Made by a program: the position numbers and the translations under genes
Source: an uncultured Pseudomonadota bacterium
Lineage (GTDB): Bacteria > Myxococcota_A > Bradymonadia > Bradymonadales > GCA-2716585
DNA: 64,000 nt
Direction of reading: 5' to 3'
NCBI GenBank assembly: GCA_937123825.1
Contig: CAKZKQ010000352.1
Span: 53,544-117,543, forward strand
Notes under the pieces: generated by a model
What the model was told of the DNA's origin: nothing
The model's input: the letters and a program-made list of their open reading frames with translations, nothing else
Database searches by the model: none
Shown here: piece by piece, positions 50,601 through 59,632 of the stretch
How positions within the stretch are numbered: the stretch's first letter is position 1
How the letters are laid out: every line of letters starts with the position of its first letter

Positions 50601-51590
50601 CTAAGAGGCGTCCTCGCCTTTGATGGAGGCGCTGGCCTCCAAGAGCGCTCGAATCTGTGTCCGAACGGTCTCCAACTCTGCCTCGGGACGCCCCAGACGG
50701 CGGCTGAGCGCCAGACGACCCGCCAGCGCCACATAACGGCGCGGAGCAATCATCCTGGCCAGATCCTCGGCGTTGCGCTCTCGGCGCGGCGCCGACAAAA
50801 ATCGCACGTGTGTCGCGGGCATCAGCCCGTGGCGGCTCTCTTCGGTCAACTCGCGCAGCAAGATGGCCCGCTCCGTCCTCAATGAGCGCCACGTCAAGAC
50901 CGACACCATCGTCAAGAGGATCGGCGACGCCAGAAACGTCGCCATCGAAAAGAACGGGTTGCCGGTGGCGTTGCCAGTAAAGATGGCCGCGTTCCACATC
51001 CCGTGGAGCAAGACCGCCGTCGACAAGCCCACCACGGCGCCCAGGACGATCCGCCGCTGACCAGGCACGCGCGTCTGACTCCACCCGAGCGCAAAACCCA
51101 TCATGGCGCTGCACACGCCGTGGGCCGTCGCGCTAAAGAGCGTGCGCACCACCGTGTTGACGTACCACTGCTCCAAACCACCCGACTGAAAGATGTGGAT
51201 CCCGTAGACAATGTTCTCGGTGATGGCAAACCCCAGCCCCACGGCCATGCCGTAGACCAGACCGCTGGTGGTGTGGCTGAGGCGGTGTGTGGTCGCCAGC
51301 GCGATCAACACCACCGCCTTGGCCAGCTCTTCGGCCAGCGGCACATAAAAGGCAAAGGAGGTCAGACCAAAAGCGCCCAACCCCGGGTCGTAGAGCGCCA
51401 TGACGTCTTCAATGAACCCCGCCGTCACCAGGCCCACCACCGTGCTGCCGATCGCCCCCCAGGCCATCACCAGGAGGATGACGTGCAGCGGTTCGCGCTC
51501 CAACCGGCCCAACCAACGCACCGTCAGCAGGTAGAGCATCGCCGGCATCACCGAGGCCAGGACCGACAGAATGAGGACGGCGTGCATCAT
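50601..51590 (-). CDS. PrsW-family intramembrane metalloprotease
   Basis: 329 residues with about eight hydrophobic helices in the first 250. PrsW marks: FYVPLAEELAKAVVLIAL (EExxK), VGLGFAITENIVYGI (ENI) and RTLFSATAHGVCSAMMGFAL (His motif), with VLLHGMWNAAIF further on. The group is CAAX-protease-related and cleaves membrane proteins, in Bacillus an anti-sigma factor. Here the target is unknown, and no anti-sigma gene is beside it. The about 80-residue C-terminal tail is cytoplasmic and basic. Convergent with ribA. Confidence 0.88.
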   Translation of the reverse strand: MMHAVLILSVLASVMPAMLYLLTVRWLGRLEREPLHVILLVMAWGAIGSTVVGLVTAGFIEDVMALYDPGLGAFGLTSFAFYVPLAEELAKAVVLIALATTHRLSHTTSGLVYGMAVGLGFAITENIVYGIHIFQSGGLEQWYVNTVVRTLFSATAHGVCSAMMGFALGWSQTRVPGQRRIVLGAVVGLSTAVLLHGMWNAAIFTGNATGNPFFSMATFLASPILLTMVSVLTWRSLRTERAILLRELTEESRHGLMPATHVRFLSAPRRERNAEDLARMIAPRRYVALAGRLALSRRLGRPEAELETVRTQIRALLEASASIKGEDAS

Positions 51591-51626
51591 GGCATCATGG
51601 CAGTGTGTTGAAAGGGGTTTGGTCCA

Positions 51627-53387
51627 TCAGGGAGGCACCGCGGCGCCCATCGACTGAAGTTGACGTTTGGCGCGTTCTGCGGTCGGCCCTTTGGGGTAAC
51701 GATCGAGGTATTTTTTGTAGTACTCGATCGCTTTGGCGGTGTTGCCCGACCTGCGGTAGGCGTCGGCCACGCCAATGAGGGCCAATCCGTTGCCGGGGCT
51801 GATGCCCAGCGCCTTCTCATAGGCCCGCAGCGCCCCCTGGGGCAGCCCCAATGCCATGTACGCGCGGCCCTTGCCGCAGATGGCGGCGATGCTGTTGGGG
51901 CGCATCTCAACGGCTCGGGAGTAATCTCGCAGCGCGTCGTTGGCGCGGCCAGCCTTGAGGTGGCCTCTGGCCCGATCCATCACCCCATCAAAGCCACGGG
52001 GGATCGGCGCAGACTTTTCGACGCCGTCGTTGGCCGGGCGCTTTCGGGTGTTGTTGCTGGCTTCTTTGACGGGACGCGCTTTGCCCTTGTCGGCGTCGGC
52101 GGCCTTCTTGGGCTCGTTGTCTTTGTTCTTATCGCCGCCCTTCTGAGCGTCATCGTCGCCTTTGTCGCCTTTGTCGCCCTCTTTGTCCTGACCCTTGGTC
52201 AACGCTTCATCGCCCTCAACGGCGTCGGCGTTGGCAACGGCCGAGGCGTCCTGGTTGCCCTCCTGCTGCTGGGCATCGCCCTGCAAGGAGGCCTGCTGCG
52301 CGTCGGCGCCAGACGCCCCCGCTGCGCTCGGAGACATCCCTGCGTCGGCGCTCGCCACAGACCGCTGAGCGTTCATCCCCAACCAATCGGGGTGGTAGAA
52401 GTACACAAACGCCAGCAACCCCACGATCAACAAAAGCAAGAGGAGGGCGATCCACGGCAGGACCCCATCCCGGCGCCGCTCATCGACAGGGGCATCAAGC
52501 GGATCGTCAAAGGTGCCCGCCGAAGGACCCGAGAATTGCAGCGGTTGGGGCGAACCCAATGATTCCTCAGCCCCGTTCATGCCTAAAGACGGTCCCGGGA
52601 GCGCTTCGCTGGTGCTGCTGTTGAAGGTCCAGTCGTTGTTGCCTTGTTGGCTGTTGCCCAGCGCCCACGCGTCTTTTTCGTTGGCGGGCGGTCCAGGCGC
52701 CAGCGGATCAAAATACTCGGGCTCGGCGTCGTAGACCGGCTCGGGTTCGGCGCCCACGTGCGGCTGTGCGTGGAGCGCCGACGGCATCGGCACGGCAGCG
52801 GGCATGGACGATGGCCCAGAGACAGGCTCGGGCGTGGCGGCCGCCATCGGAGAGTCCATCAAACCCGACATCGCCGGGTTGGGCATGATGGCCGAAGCAG
52901 ATGCGGCGGCAGCCGATGTGGCAGCAGCCGACGCCGCTGCGGCTTTGCCGCTAAAGGGCACCGACGAGACCGATACAGACACAGGCGGCTGAATGGGCGC
53001 GCTGGGCTGAGGGGCCGGAGCGACAGGCTCGGGGGCGTGCAACGCGTCAAGGTTGTCGGCCACCTGGAAGAAGCTCGACAGTTCGCTGATCTCTCCCAGC
53101 GCTCGCCATGTCCGTCCGGTTTTGCTGATCTCGTCTTGTCGCGTGACTTTGCGATCAACAATCCATTTTTGCAGCTTGGGCAGGCCTTGAAAGTAGAGGA
53201 CGTCTCCAGCCGGGACTTTGCGCAACATCCAACGCTTGGAGCGGGCGGTGCTGGCGCCCTTGCCCTTGCGCCCCTCAACGCGAAAGACGTGGCCACACTG
53301 GCTGCATTTGAGGTTGACAGGGCCGCGTTTAAGCCGCGCCTCGTTGAACTCATAGAGAGTGTGACAACTGGGGCAGCGGATATCCAT
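51627..53387 (-). CDS. MJ0042 zinc-ribbon / GYF-like / TPR membrane protein
   Basis: 586 residues. Order: zinc ribbon with Cys5, Cys8, Cys28 and Cys31 (CPSCHTLYEF, CSQC); a GYF-like domain (about 49-107, WMLRKVPAGDVLYFQGLPKL); a long Pro/Ala/Ser linker; a membrane helix about 305-328 (LPWIALLLLLLIVGLLAFVY); a highly charged Asp/Lys/Gln linker; and three TPR units at the C-terminus (ARGHLKAGRANDALRDYSR, MALGLPQGALRAYEKAL, RRSGNTAKAIEYYKKYL). No signal peptide precedes the ribbon, so it faces the cytoplasm while the TPRs lie outside. Such proteins are frequent in myxobacteria, where relatives act in motility or envelope machinery. The tandem paralogue starts upstream. Confidence 0.85.
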   Translation of the reverse strand: MDIRCPSCHTLYEFNEARLKRGPVNLKCSQCGHVFRVEGRKGKGASTARSKRWMLRKVPAGDVLYFQGLPKLQKWIVDRKVTRQDEISKTGRTWRALGEISELSSFFQVADNLDALHAPEPVAPAPQPSAPIQPPVSVSVSSVPFSGKAAAASAAATSAAAASASAIMPNPAMSGLMDSPMAAATPEPVSGPSSMPAAVPMPSALHAQPHVGAEPEPVYDAEPEYFDPLAPGPPANEKDAWALGNSQQGNNDWTFNSSTSEALPGPSLGMNGAEESLGSPQPLQFSGPSAGTFDDPLDAPVDERRRDGVLPWIALLLLLLIVGLLAFVYFYHPDWLGMNAQRSVASADAGMSPSAAGASGADAQQASLQGDAQQQEGNQDASAVANADAVEGDEALTKGQDKEGDKGDKGDDDAQKGGDKNKDNEPKKAADADKGKARPVKEASNNTRKRPANDGVEKSAPIPRGFDGVMDRARGHLKAGRANDALRDYSRAVEMRPNSIAAICGKGRAYMALGLPQGALRAYEKALGISPGNGLALIGVADAYRRSGNTAKAIEYYKKYLDRYPKGPTAERAKRQLQSMGAAVPP

Positions 53388-53447
53388 GGAAGTGCTCTCT
53401 TGGGGAGGTGGGCAGCGGTGCTGAGGCCATTGCTCGGCGCACTGGAC

Positions 53448-54719
53448 TCAACGCTTGTTGGGTCGCGCCAGCTGCTGCTCAAGGAACTTGTAACGCTCGC
53501 GCATCTCGCGGGCAGACTTGGAGTCACCCTTGCGTGAGTAGATGCGCTCCATCAGACGGAAAACCTGAGGCTCGTTGGGAGCAATGCCTCGTGCCCCCGA
53601 AAGGGTCCGCATTGCATCATCGAGCTTGTTGGACCGTATCTCTTTTTCTGCCTGCTCAAGCAACAGTTTGATGTGATCGTTGTGTCGAGTTGGGTGCGGC
53701 GCCACAGGTGAAGAGCCGTTGAGCCCCTCCCCCGCTCTGGGCGGAGGCTTGGGAATATTGCGCTCGGTGTTGGTGGTCACCTGGGGCGGCGGCGTTGTGT
53801 TTTGACCAGGCTCGACCGCGTAGGTACGGGCCGCGACGGGTTTTTCAGGCGCATCAGGCGGCGGCCCCACAAATTTCTTGAAGTCCACCGCACCGCTGAG
53901 CTGCAAGCCCACAATGAGAAAGACCGCCAACAAACCCACACTGGAAAAAATCACCAGATTGCGGTTCGTTTGCTTCTCACGATCGATCTCTTCACGCTCT
54001 TCCTCGCTGATGCCGCGCAGACGCGCCGAGGGCGGCGGGCGGTTGACGGTGCGCTGCTGGAGCGTCGCCGCGCGAGGCTTGACGGGAGGCTTGGGCTTTG
54101 CCGCCGGGGGCTTGATGGCAGGTTTGGGGCTGGAGATCGGGGGCTTCTTGGGCCGCTCAAGGGCCTTGCGAGACCCAGAAGCGCGCGAGAGCGCCGGCGA
54201 CGGCCCGCTCTTCTTGAGCGCATCGGCCGAAGCCACATGGGGAAAATCGCTCAGCGGCTTAAATGTCTGCCCATCTTTGGACAACTCGTAACCGCTCAGA
54301 TCCTCACGGGCGCCAAGCCACTGCTGCAAGCTGGGCGTGTCGGGAAAGTCGTACACGAGCCCAAAGCTTGTCTTGAGCTTCCAACTCTCTGGCTCATTGG
54401 CCGCCGAGGTCGCCATCGCCTGCACCGACGACTTGCCCGGCATCGAGTGCGCCCCGGTGCCGCCGCCAAGCAGCATGGATGGCACGGTGCCGACCGTGGT
54501 CGCCTGGTTGTCATCCATTGTGCTGACAGGCGCGGTCGCCCGCCTCAGCCCCCCTAGACCCTTCGCTGCGGGCACGGGCGCAGGTGCACTGGCCACCTCA
54601 TTGGGTTTGACAAAAAAGACGTGCCCACACTCGGGACACTTGATGTTGCCTCCCCCTTCAGGAAACCGGTCCTCGCGTACACGGTATTTGGTATGGCAAC
54701 GGTCGCAATTGACGATCAT
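53448..54719 (-). CDS. MJ0042 zinc-ribbon / GYF-like / TPR membrane protein, paralogue
   Basis: 423 residues. Zinc ribbon with Cys5, Cys8, Cys28 and Cys31 (CDRCHTKYRV, CPEC), then a GYF-like domain near residues 112-160 (WKLKTSFGLVYDFPDTPSL), a Lys/Pro-rich linker, a membrane helix about 251-273 (NLVIFSSVGLLAVFLIVGLQ) and a C-terminal TPR-like pair (LLLEQAEKEIRSNKLDDAMR). It has the same architecture as the downstream gene, which starts 60 bases after its stop, so the two probably arose by duplication and form an operon. The shorter charged linker and single TPR pair distinguish it. Function in the envelope inferred from architecture only. Confidence 0.85.
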   Translation of the reverse strand: MIVNCDRCHTKYRVREDRFPEGGGNIKCPECGHVFFVKPNEVASAPAPVPAAKGLGGLRRATAPVSTMDDNQATTVGTVPSMLLGGGTGAHSMPGKSSVQAMATSAANEPESWKLKTSFGLVYDFPDTPSLQQWLGAREDLSGYELSKDGQTFKPLSDFPHVASADALKKSGPSPALSRASGSRKALERPKKPPISSPKPAIKPPAAKPKPPVKPRAATLQQRTVNRPPPSARLRGISEEEREEIDREKQTNRNLVIFSSVGLLAVFLIVGLQLSGAVDFKKFVGPPPDAPEKPVAARTYAVEPGQNTTPPPQVTTNTERNIPKPPPRAGEGLNGSSPVAPHPTRHNDHIKLLLEQAEKEIRSNKLDDAMRTLSGARGIAPNEPQVFRLMERIYSRKGDSKSAREMRERYKFLEQQLARPNKR

Positions 54720-55063
54720 ATCCAGCCCTTGGCGTCACATCCGAGGCAGATCCCGGAACGAGTTCATAGCCTGGTATCAGGGTAACCCACCAGCGCCGTT
54801 GTCCAACAAAAACCCATGGACAACAACCACCCCTGTCGGTCAATACCATCCCATAAACACCGGTTTTGAGTATAAAACCCTGTGCCCCAATAACACAAGC
54901 AAGTCCAAGCGCCACCGGCAGCGCCCACTCATCAAGAGCAAGCGACGGCCTTTAAGCCCCTGCTCTTCGGCCTCGCCCCAAACCACCAGGGCCACGCAGC
55001 GGCGCAGCCAGAGGTGTGTAAAAGCACACATTTGTCTCTTTGAAAGGGGGTGTGCCAACAACA
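54720..55063. other. 344-bp region without recognisable gene
   Basis: Between two minus-strand genes. Small overlapping frames exist on both strands without ribosome sites or family features. Lower-GC segments near 54840-54900 could hold the promoter of the zinc-ribbon pair. Nothing else seen. Confidence 0.45.
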
Positions 55064-56935
55064 TCAAGGTTGAGGCTGGAGGTGCTTTTGGGCCCAGCGG
55101 TAGGCCGCGCAGCCAAGCCAGGCGCGCTCGGTGTAGGTGCCGCCGAGGTAACCAACCACCAAAACGCGGCGGCGGCCAGCAAAGAGGATGGGGCCGGGGG
55201 CGACGGGCATCAGCGTGGACTGCTCAAGCTCCTCCCAGGGCAAACAAACGCCCCGAACCCAAACCCCCTCTTTGTCCATCATGAACCCGGGCCGCCCAAA
55301 GTGCATGGCGGTGATGGCATCGTGGATCAACGACGCCAAAAGCCAACCGATGATCATGCCCGCGGGCAAGAAGCCGGTGGGCAAGAGCGCCATCGCACCC
55401 AGGATCAACACCCCCTTCCAGAGCGGGGGCGCGGCGCAGGCTTCGGGCTGGCGCACCAGCGGCCCCCAAGCCTCGAAGCGCTCTGGACTCTGACGGATGT
55501 GCACACCGCTGCGCTCCATGTCGAGCTGCGCCTGCAGCGGCTCGGGCTCATACTGAACCACATCCTTGTGCAACGCCTCCAACAACGGACGGCCAACCTT
55601 GCTTGAATGCACTCGCCCCTGGGCCAGGATCAGGTCGGCCTGAGCGTGCTGTGCGATGGCCCGCGCGCACGTCCAGTTGAAGACCGCGTAACCCGCGTCC
55701 ACGTCCCCGTGGCGGACAATGTCGGCGCTGGCATTGTGGAAGATCTCCACCATCTTGCCAGGGCCGGTCGAGGTCCCGACCGCCAGATGCCAGGCCTGCT
55801 GGCGCATCCCCTTGCCTTTGGCCTTGTCCTGCCCGTAGCGCCCAGGCGGGCCATAATCGACGACGTTGATGTCCTTGACGTTGAAGGCCTTGCCATCGGG
55901 GCGCGAGATCTGCCCGCGATTGAGATCGATCCGGCAACCGCGCGCCGGCAAGAGCAGGTTGGGCAGCTTTTCGGGGGCATCATGGCGACCGACGAGCATC
56001 TCAGGGGTCAAGGCGCCGTGCTGCTGACCGGCGCTGACGCGCTCTTTGAGCAGGTTCCAGATGGGGATCAGCGCCACCATCAACACGCCGCCCCAAAGCG
56101 CCAGCGACATTGCCCAGTCCGACACCGTGCCCCAACGCACCGCCACCAGCGCCACCACAAACGACACTGTCGTCATCACCGGCGCCGGGCGCATCAGCCA
56201 GGCCAGGCGCAGCGAGGGCAGCTCGGCGCGCTGATCGAGCTCCAGATCCTGGCGCCGCATCCGACGCTGGCGCAGAGACAAAATCCGGCGGTGGGGCCAG
56301 AAGAGGCTGTAAAAGAGGGGCCAGGAGGTGTCTGTGGGGGTGCTGACCGGCACGTCCTCTTCCAGGGCCAGACCGTGGCCTTCGAGGTGGCCACGAATTT
56401 CCTGCAAAAAGACCTCAAACGACTCGCGCTGGAGCTTGTGAGAGACCTCATCGGCGATCTGATCCATGGAAATGGCCAGATCGCGCCACGGCGTCCACAG
56501 GTGGAGCGTCAGGTGCTGTTCTTGATCAGGGCTGCGGGTGACAAAGGCCCGCACCATGTCTTCCCAGCGCAGCTTCTTGCGCCCGGCCAAGCTCCAGGAT
56601 GTGATCGACTCTTTGTCGATCTTCACCCGCGTGATGGCCTTGTGCGCCCAGCGCGCCAACACCGCCAGCGCCGTCACCAGGAGCCCAAAAATGAAGGCAT
56701 AACTGAAGGCCTGATGATCGTGCCTGTAGAGCCATCCCCACAACGTGTCGCGCAGGCGCGGATCTCCGGCCAGCATCGAGAGCAGGGACATGGCGATCAG
56801 CCCAGAGACGGTGCCGCCGACCAGGGAGCAGAGCGCCAGCAGGGGTCCCCCCGCGAAGATGGATGTCAGCCAGAACCAGGCCGGGCGTTGGTGGCCCCAG
56901 ATTCCGTGGCGTTGCGGTGACTGTTGTGGGTTCAT
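55064..56935 (-). CDS. membrane protein with PH-like segments
   Basis: 623 residues. Hydrophobic helices cluster near residues 20-70, 85-115, 240-300 and 500-545. Two PH-like stretches are visible: VKIDKESITSWSLAGRKKL followed by WEDMVRAF (about 118-148), and GFMMDKEGVWVRGVCLPWEE near 550-570 with a following LMPVAPGPILFAG strand. A third beta part reads LLLPARGCRIDLNRGQIS. This repeats the layout of the plus-strand membrane protein at 5134-7323, suggesting a shared family. No enzymatic motif. It is 64 bases from the DUF547 gene start side. Function unknown. Confidence 0.65.
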   Translation of the reverse strand: MNPQQSPQRHGIWGHQRPAWFWLTSIFAGGPLLALCSLVGGTVSGLIAMSLLSMLAGDPRLRDTLWGWLYRHDHQAFSYAFIFGLLVTALAVLARWAHKAITRVKIDKESITSWSLAGRKKLRWEDMVRAFVTRSPDQEQHLTLHLWTPWRDLAISMDQIADEVSHKLQRESFEVFLQEIRGHLEGHGLALEEDVPVSTPTDTSWPLFYSLFWPHRRILSLRQRRMRRQDLELDQRAELPSLRLAWLMRPAPVMTTVSFVVALVAVRWGTVSDWAMSLALWGGVLMVALIPIWNLLKERVSAGQQHGALTPEMLVGRHDAPEKLPNLLLPARGCRIDLNRGQISRPDGKAFNVKDINVVDYGPPGRYGQDKAKGKGMRQQAWHLAVGTSTGPGKMVEIFHNASADIVRHGDVDAGYAVFNWTCARAIAQHAQADLILAQGRVHSSKVGRPLLEALHKDVVQYEPEPLQAQLDMERSGVHIRQSPERFEAWGPLVRQPEACAAPPLWKGVLILGAMALLPTGFLPAGMIIGWLLASLIHDAITAMHFGRPGFMMDKEGVWVRGVCLPWEELEQSTLMPVAPGPILFAGRRRVLVVGYLGGTYTERAWLGCAAYRWAQKHLQPQP

Positions 56936-56999
56936 GGATCACCTGCCTGAGCGCAAAGTCATGTATACGGGCGGTGGTGCAACGCCTTGTGGTGCGGGC

Positions 57000-57986
57000 T
57001 TATTCGGCCTCAGGCTGGCAGGCCTCCAGCGCCGCATCCACATCGTTGGGTGCCCAGTCGTATTGAAGGTAGGTGTCCACCGCCACACCATCAAGCCCAC
57101 CCGGGCGCCACATTTCGATCAACTCCCCCACAGGGGCGACCGCCTCAAAGTCCTGACGGAACCAATCAAAGAGGGCGCTGATTCCGTTGGGACCGGCGCC
57201 TTTGGTCGGATCCATCAAAAAACGCTCGGTCTGCTCGGCCAGTTGAAGCTCCAGATCCTTGCCGGTGTAGGCCCCTGGGCGAAGATCGGGGCAGGAGCGC
57301 GACGCGCAGTTGATCGCAAAGTGGAGCCGGGGGTCAAAGGGCGCCACGGCCTCGGCCTCGGCGGCGATCTGGGCCAGCACTTCGGGGTCGGTGATGCTGG
57401 TGACGCTGTCGTGCTGGGCGTCGCCGCGCAAGATGCCGTGCTCGATCTGATCGAGCGACAGGCGCATACCGCCCACATCCCACTGGGCATTGCGAAAGAA
57501 CTCAAAGCCCCCGTCGTCGACCCGAAAATCGGGGTTGGCGTCGCGCGCGCCGGTCACCCCAAAGACCGTGATGGCGTTGTAGGCGTTGACCCAAAGCGCC
57601 ACGCGATCGGCGCGGCTGTCGATGCTGGACAGATCCTGCCTGAAGAGCTGATCGAGGTAGAGCGAGAGCAGATCGCGCCCTTCGATGCTGCGCCCCAGGG
57701 CGTCATAATCAAAACACGAGCCCTGCAAAAAGTTCCGAGCCAGCCCATCCCAGACAAGGTGATCATCCAAGGGCGGCGAGACCACTTCGGGCTCCTCTTC
57801 ATCGGGGTCTGGCTCAGCATCAGGCTCTGGCTCGTTGTCATCTCCTTCGGGATCGAATTCGGCGATCAGGTCCCGGTTGCGGTCTGAGGACTCAAAGGTC
57901 ACATCCAGGCCGCAAGCCCCCAAAACCAACGCACAGACCACCAGCAGCACCGTCCTGGTCGCCTTGCAAAGCACCATCATCTCCAT
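57000..57986 (-). CDS. DUF547 lipoprotein
   Basis: 328 residues from ATG 57986, six bases after GGAGG; the first ATG (58001) is less well placed. Signal peptide with lipobox LGAC, an acidic Pro-rich spacer (EPEPDAEPDPDEEE), then the DUF547 domain: FLQGSCFDYDALGRSIEGRD, VALWVNAYNAITVFGV, RLSLDQIEHGILRG and LHFAINCASRSCPDLRPGAY. The family occurs in many bacteria and plants and is distantly like transglutaminases by its Cys and His positions; its activity is not established. Anchored in the outer membrane. Divergent from the HExxH peptidase gene. Confidence 0.88.
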   Translation of the reverse strand: MEMMVLCKATRTVLLVVCALVLGACGLDVTFESSDRNRDLIAEFDPEGDDNEPEPDAEPDPDEEEPEVVSPPLDDHLVWDGLARNFLQGSCFDYDALGRSIEGRDLLSLYLDQLFRQDLSSIDSRADRVALWVNAYNAITVFGVTGARDANPDFRVDDGGFEFFRNAQWDVGGMRLSLDQIEHGILRGDAQHDSVTSITDPEVLAQIAAEAEAVAPFDPRLHFAINCASRSCPDLRPGAYTGKDLELQLAEQTERFLMDPTKGAGPNGISALFDWFRQDFEAVAPVGELIEMWRPGGLDGVAVDTYLQYDWAPNDVDAALEACQPEAE

Positions 57987-58099
57987 TGACTCCTCCCCCA
58001 TCGGGGGTCATGTTGGGTGGGCGCCGCGCCGTCTGGAGCGCCGGCGAGCAGTCCACACCCCGCGTGCCGATGGCACGACTATAGCAGCAACGGCGGTCG

Positions 58100-59587
58100 A
58101 TGTTCAGGTTCCACACCCCACAAGCTTTGATGTTGTTGTGCGCCGTTGGCGTTTTGTTGCCCTGGTCCACGGCCTCTGCGCAGGCCGACACCGACCCCAA
58201 ACCGGCCCAGAAAGCCCCTGATCGGGAGCAAATCCTGGCCGAGGCCGAGCAAATTGACGACAAAGTCGGACAAATCCGGGGGCTTGTGCCGCTTGGGCCG
58301 ATCACCAAGAGCATTAAAACCAAAGACGAGCTTCGCGCGGAACTGCAAAAACGCATCGCAGAGGAGATCCCGCCCGAGGACATTGCCCGCGAGGCGCGTG
58401 TCCTGGTCCGCCTTGGGCTGATCGAGGCCGACTTTGATTACGGCGGCTTCTTTCTGGACCTATTCACCGAGCAGATCGCCGGGTTCTACAACGACGAAGC
58501 CCGAGAGCTGGCCCTCATTGAGGGCGACATGAGCATGGATGAGCAGCGCGTCGTCATGGCCCACGAGCTTTTCCACGCCATTCAGGACCAGCACTACACC
58601 ATCGCCTCCATCCAGCCCCCCAAAGAGGGTCTGGCGGGGCTGTCCAACAATGAAGACCGCGCCACGGCGCGCTCGGCCCTCATTGAAGGGGACGCCACAG
58701 TTTTGATGGTCGACTTCATGGTCTATGAGATGGGCGGCCTGCAATACGGCTCGGGGGCCAGCGTCCTGGACAACCCCATGGCCGCCTCGCTCATCGACGG
58801 CATGGCCGCACAGTCCGGCGGCTCCATGGCGGGCTCAAGCCCGGTGCTGGGCAACGCCCCCGGGTGGATCCAGGAGCAGCTCATCTTCCCCTACATGGGC
58901 GGGCTGAAGTTTGTGGCCGCCATGCGCAAGAACCAGTCCTGGGGGCCGATGGCCAACGTCTACCAAAGTCCTCCCGACTCCACCGAACAGATCCTCCACC
59001 CCGAAAAATACCTTGAGCGCGACGAGCCCACGCTGATCGCCCTCGACGAAGCGGCGCTGACCGAGGCGCTCGGCGGAGAGTTGATTTACAACAACGTGAT
59101 GGGCGAGCTGCGCGTGCGCCAGTGGCTGACCCACCACGCCGATGATGAGACGCTGCCAAGGCTCCTGAAGCGCCCCGGGTTGACCGGCGCCGTGGCCGCC
59201 GCTGGCTGGGACGGGGACCGCTACTACGGCATCGACACTCCGCAGGGCAAGACCGCCATCATCGGCGCCAGCGTCTGGGACTCCGAAGAAGACGCCAAGG
59301 AGTTTGCCGCCGCGCTGGGCGCCATCATGCAAGCGCGCTACCCGAAGGCCGAGCGCCACGATCAAAGCGGAGAACACGGCGCCTCCATGTGCCTTGAGGG
59401 CAGTGACGAGCGCCAATACGTCGAGCAGTGGGGCACGTGGGTCATCTTCATGGACGGCATCCCTTCTGACGATCCGGCTCTGTTGAACAATCTGCGCCAG
59501 ATCATCTGGGACAGCCGCCGCGCGGGCCCCTACCCTCCCACCAAAACGGCAGGACCGCTCCCTCAGCCCGGCTCTGAGCAGCCCTGA
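58100..59587 (+). CDS. secreted HExxH zinc metallopeptidase-like protein
   Basis: 495 residues. Signal peptide MFRFHTPQALMLLCAVGVLL to ASAQA (about 24-28). The zinc motif is HELFH at 155-159 within VVMAHELFHAIQDQHY, with Glu196 of SALIEGDAT as a likely third ligand about 40 residues on. Following phrases QLIFPYMGGLKFVAAMRKNQ and VYQSPPDSTEQILHPEKYL are typical of a poorly described bacterial family of secreted peptidase-like proteins. The C-terminal third (about 370-490) is a beta-rich domain. It may degrade proteins outside the cell; no substrate known. The RBS is weak. Followed by the SDR gene. Confidence 0.8.
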   Translation: MFRFHTPQALMLLCAVGVLLPWSTASAQADTDPKPAQKAPDREQILAEAEQIDDKVGQIRGLVPLGPITKSIKTKDELRAELQKRIAEEIPPEDIAREARVLVRLGLIEADFDYGGFFLDLFTEQIAGFYNDEARELALIEGDMSMDEQRVVMAHELFHAIQDQHYTIASIQPPKEGLAGLSNNEDRATARSALIEGDATVLMVDFMVYEMGGLQYGSGASVLDNPMAASLIDGMAAQSGGSMAGSSPVLGNAPGWIQEQLIFPYMGGLKFVAAMRKNQSWGPMANVYQSPPDSTEQILHPEKYLERDEPTLIALDEAALTEALGGELIYNNVMGELRVRQWLTHHADDETLPRLLKRPGLTGAVAAAGWDGDRYYGIDTPQGKTAIIGASVWDSEEDAKEFAAALGAIMQARYPKAERHDQSGEHGASMCLEGSDERQYVEQWGTWVIFMDGIPSDDPALLNNLRQIIWDSRRAGPYPPTKTAGPLPQPGSEQP

Positions 59588-59632
59588 GCAGCCGCCAGCG
59601 ACCCAAAATACACCCAGGATGGAGACACAACC

